Below are positions 19,095-21,192 of a DNA stretch of 21,192 nucleotides, in pieces; the first letter of the stretch is position 1, and each line of letters begins with the position of its first letter. Source of the DNA: Candidatus Shapirobacteria bacterium UBA4062. Its GTDB lineage: Bacteria; Patescibacteriota; Microgenomatia; UBA12405. Both the position numbers and the translations under genes were made by a program. The notes beneath the pieces are model-generated. The model saw only the letters and a program-made list of their open reading frames with translations, was not told the DNA's origin and searched no databases. The stretch is from assembly GCA_002382075.1 (NCBI GenBank), contig DFZG01000017.1, positions 1-21,192 of the forward strand, given 5' to 3'.

Positions 19095-20668
19095 ATGGAT
19101 TTTTTAAATAAGATTTTTAGCCTAAAGAGCAAGGAAAAAAGATTTTCCTGCTATTATCGTGCTAAAAAAGTTTATATGTTGGCCCAGGTGGGTAAGAAAA
19201 GTTTTTATTATGAATCGGTTGATGGATTTGATTTTAAACCGGTTTTGTCAACTAAATCATTAAAAAAAATGGTTTTAGAAAGTAAACCTGATTTTGGGTC
19301 GTTTAGTCCCCTATTGGTTCCTGGAAGCGAGTATATTCACCCAAACAGTATCACGATTGAGGGTGTCGTTGATCATAAAAAAGAAAATGAAAAGTTGCTT
19401 TTTTACCATTATCAACAGGCGGGTGATTTTCAAGTAGGTTTAGTGGGATTAAGTTCTGAAAATCAAATTATTTGGCGGCACCATAAACCCATTTGGCAAA
19501 GCCCGGCAAATTGGAAGGATTTTGAAGTACAGTTTTTGAATGTATTTAAGGTTAAAAATAAGATAATTTCTTATTGGTATTTGGCGAATAAGTCGATTTA
19601 TGCGATTGTATATCCGGATTATAAAATTACCAATTTGATTGAGGTTAAAAAATCTAATTTGTTGCATAAACCGGATAAAAATCCATTGATTTCTCCGAAG
19701 TCTGACAGCGATTGGGAATCATTTACAACTTTTAACCCAGCGGCAATTTATGAGGCAGATAAGGTCCATTTGCTATATCGGGCTCAGGGGTTTGATTACA
19801 GATCGGTGGTGGGTTATGCCAGCAGTAGTGATGGATTAACGGTAGATTATCGGCAAAGCTATCCTTGTTATGTGCCAACCATGCCTTTTGAAAAAGGTCA
19901 AAAAGATAAAAAGTTTGAGCCTAGATTTATGTCTGGTGGAGGTTGTGAAGGTTGTGAGGATCCAAGAATTACCCGAATTGATGACCGGATTTACATGACG
20001 TATGTGGCATTTAATGGTTGGGATGCACCCAGGATTGCGATAACTTCAATTGCTTTGACTGATTTTTTGGCTCACCGATGGCTTTGGGAAAGACCAGTGT
20101 TGATTTCACCACCAAAAATTGTGGATAAAAGTGCCTGTATTTTGCCGGAAAAAATTGGGGGAAAGTATGTTATTTTTCACCGTATTTTCCCAAATATTTT
20201 GATTGATTTTGTAGATAGTTTGGATTTTGAGCCAGGACAATACTTAAAAGGTCAGTATAAAATTACCCCACGTGCTCCTTTGTGGTGGGATAGTCGAAAA
20301 ATTGGAATTGCGGCACCACCAATTAAAACTAAAGAAGGTTGGTTGCTGATTTATCAATCGGTAGATGACAAAGATGCCAGTCATTACAAAGTTGGAGCGA
20401 TGCTTTTAAAATTAAATGATCCGACACAGGTGATTTGCCGTTCGACATATCCAATCATTGAACCGGATATGTGGTATGACAATCAAGGATTTAAGGCAGG
20501 AGTTGTTTATCCATGTGGCGCTGTTATTATTAAAGATATGTTGTTTGTTTATTATGGTGGGGCTGATTCTCATGTTTGTGTAGCCACAACACCCCTTGAA
20601 TCCTTTTTGAAAAACCTGTTGGATGGTGAAAAAAAATTATTAGATCCAGTGGAAATTAAAAAAATATG
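19095..20668 (+). CDS. GH130-family mannoside phosphorylase/hydrolase-like protein, long form
   Basis: About 524 aa from the ATG at 19095; a TTG three bases earlier is not needed. The C-terminal ~330 residues follow GH130, a five-bladed propeller: FNPAAIYEADKVHLLYRAQ (213-231), GCEDPRITRID (286-296) with the probable catalytic Asp289, then YQSVDDKDASHYKVGAMLL and the closing NQGFKAGVVYPCGAVI then FVYYGGADSHVCVAT. GH130 enzymes phosphorolyse or hydrolyse beta-mannosides. Residues 1-190 are extra compared with typical family members and look beta-rich, perhaps an accessory domain. No signal peptide is seen, so it should be cytosolic. Its TGA overlaps the ATG of the next GH130 gene. Confidence 0.82.
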
Positions 20669-21192
20669 AGTAAACAAATAATTTTGTCACCAGACCCCAG
20701 TAATCCTTGGGAAGCCGAGGCGGTTTTTAATCCCTGCCCGATTGAGCATGATGGGAAATTTTATATTGTTTACCGTAGTCAGTCGGAAAAAAAGAATTAT
20801 CAAGGACACGATTTGAGTTTGTCGACTATAAGTATTGCCGAAAGTAAGGATGGAATTAATGATTTTACTAATCGAAGAACTTTGATTTGGCCGGAATTTG
20901 ACTGGGAGCTTTTTGGATGTGAGGATCCAAGGGTGACTAAAATTGGCGATACTTTTTTTATATTTTACACAGCTTTGTCAGCTTTTCCACCAAATTCTGA
21001 AAGTATAAAAATTGCCCTGGCGACAACAAAAGATTTGAAAACAATTGATTTTAAACAGTTGGTAACGCCTTTTAATGCAAAGGCAGCCACACTTTTCCCG
21101 GAAAAAATTGATGGTAAATACACAATTGCCTTGACAGTAGATTCAGATAGACCACCATCAAGGATTGCCCTGGCCCGAGCGACAAATTTTAA
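20666..21192 (+). CDS. GH130-family protein, second copy, cut at the window end
   Basis: The first 175 codons are present, open to the window edge. The ATG overlaps the stop of the preceding gene (ATGA), so translation is coupled. It has FNPCPIEHDGKFYIVYRSQ and GCEDPRVTKIGD (84-95), matching the family's catalytic Asp region, and starts directly with the propeller, lacking the 190-residue N-terminal part of its neighbour. The two are diverged paralogues rather than a recent duplication. They probably act in succession on a mannose-containing oligosaccharide, or form a hetero-complex. Confidence 0.8.
   Translation, partial: MSKQIILSPDPSNPWEAEAVFNPCPIEHDGKFYIVYRSQSEKKNYQGHDLSLSTISIAESKDGINDFTNRRTLIWPEFDWELFGCEDPRVTKIGDTFFIFYTALSAFPPNSESIKIALATTKDLKTIDFKQLVTPFNAKAATLFPEKIDGKYTIALTVDSDRPPSRIALARATNF

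Noticed and set aside
1..21192. CRISPR array, rRNA genes, IS element or integrase
   Set aside because: No regularly spaced direct repeats, no rRNA-like sequence and no transposase or recombinase coding sequence seen on either strand.

Overview
The window reads as a chromosome segment of a Patescibacteria (CPR) bacterium, most likely a Microgenomates-type lineage. This is an inference from AT-rich, very tightly packed genes, mostly weak or absent Shine-Dalgarno sequences, tRNA genes mostly without encoded CCA, and gene families common in that group (two-gene GH130 unit, DRG-type GTPase, tRNA-linked nuclease ORFs). TGA is used as an ordinary stop, so the Gracilibacteria code is not indicated.

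Layout. 1-861: a leftward tRNA cluster (Arg-TCT, Arg-TCG, Lys-CTT). A GIY-YIG nuclease ORF is wedged between the intact tRNA-Lys and a degenerate second copy of it, followed by a 58-aa ORF. 911-3462: a secreted clan-A glycoside-hydrolase-like protein, divergent from a DRG/Obg-type GTPase with a TGS domain. 3464-5643: a leftward tRNA-modification pair (MtaB-like methylthiotransferase and tRNA-guanine transglycosylase). 5871-6356: a CYTH-domain protein.

6358-11933: a distinctive two-armed cluster opening from a 45-bp divergent spacer. The leftward arm is NDP kinase-like, deoxynucleoside kinase-like, GT4 glycosyltransferase and HD phosphohydrolase, all overlapping. The rightward arm is a full-length relative of plant reversibly glycosylated polypeptide / UDP-arabinopyranose mutase (GT75), a double-GNAT protein, and a nucleoside-deoxyribosyltransferase-like protein fused to a ribbon-helix-helix domain. 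It looks like a nucleotide and nucleotide-sugar pathway of unknown product.

12077-12315: tRNA-Pro and tRNA-Leu, with GC-rich hairpins. 12568-14997: a leftward envelope-stress-type operon (MarR regulator, ECF sigma factor, one-TM anti-sigma-like protein, secreted coiled-coil protein, small anchored protein) with a 25-bp repeat at two gene ends, two strong Shine-Dalgarno sites and one intrinsic terminator. 15137-15440: a decayed membrane/ACT-domain gene, then a 57-aa ORF. 15648-18219: scattered tRNAs on both strands, a radical SAM protein, and an HTH-plus-endonuclease-like ORF that has no stop codon of its own and ends inside tRNA-Gln. 18224-19012: NAD kinase, starting 4 nt after that tRNA. 19095-end: two overlapping GH130 mannoside-phosphorylase-type genes, the second cut by the window edge.

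The most striking feature is how protein genes and tRNAs are joined. Two unrelated nuclease families each run without their own stop into a tRNA or tRNA-like sequence, and three ORFs begin 1-4 nt after a tRNA 3' end. This suggests tRNA-targeting mobile ORFs, and mRNAs whose ends are made by tRNA-processing enzymes.
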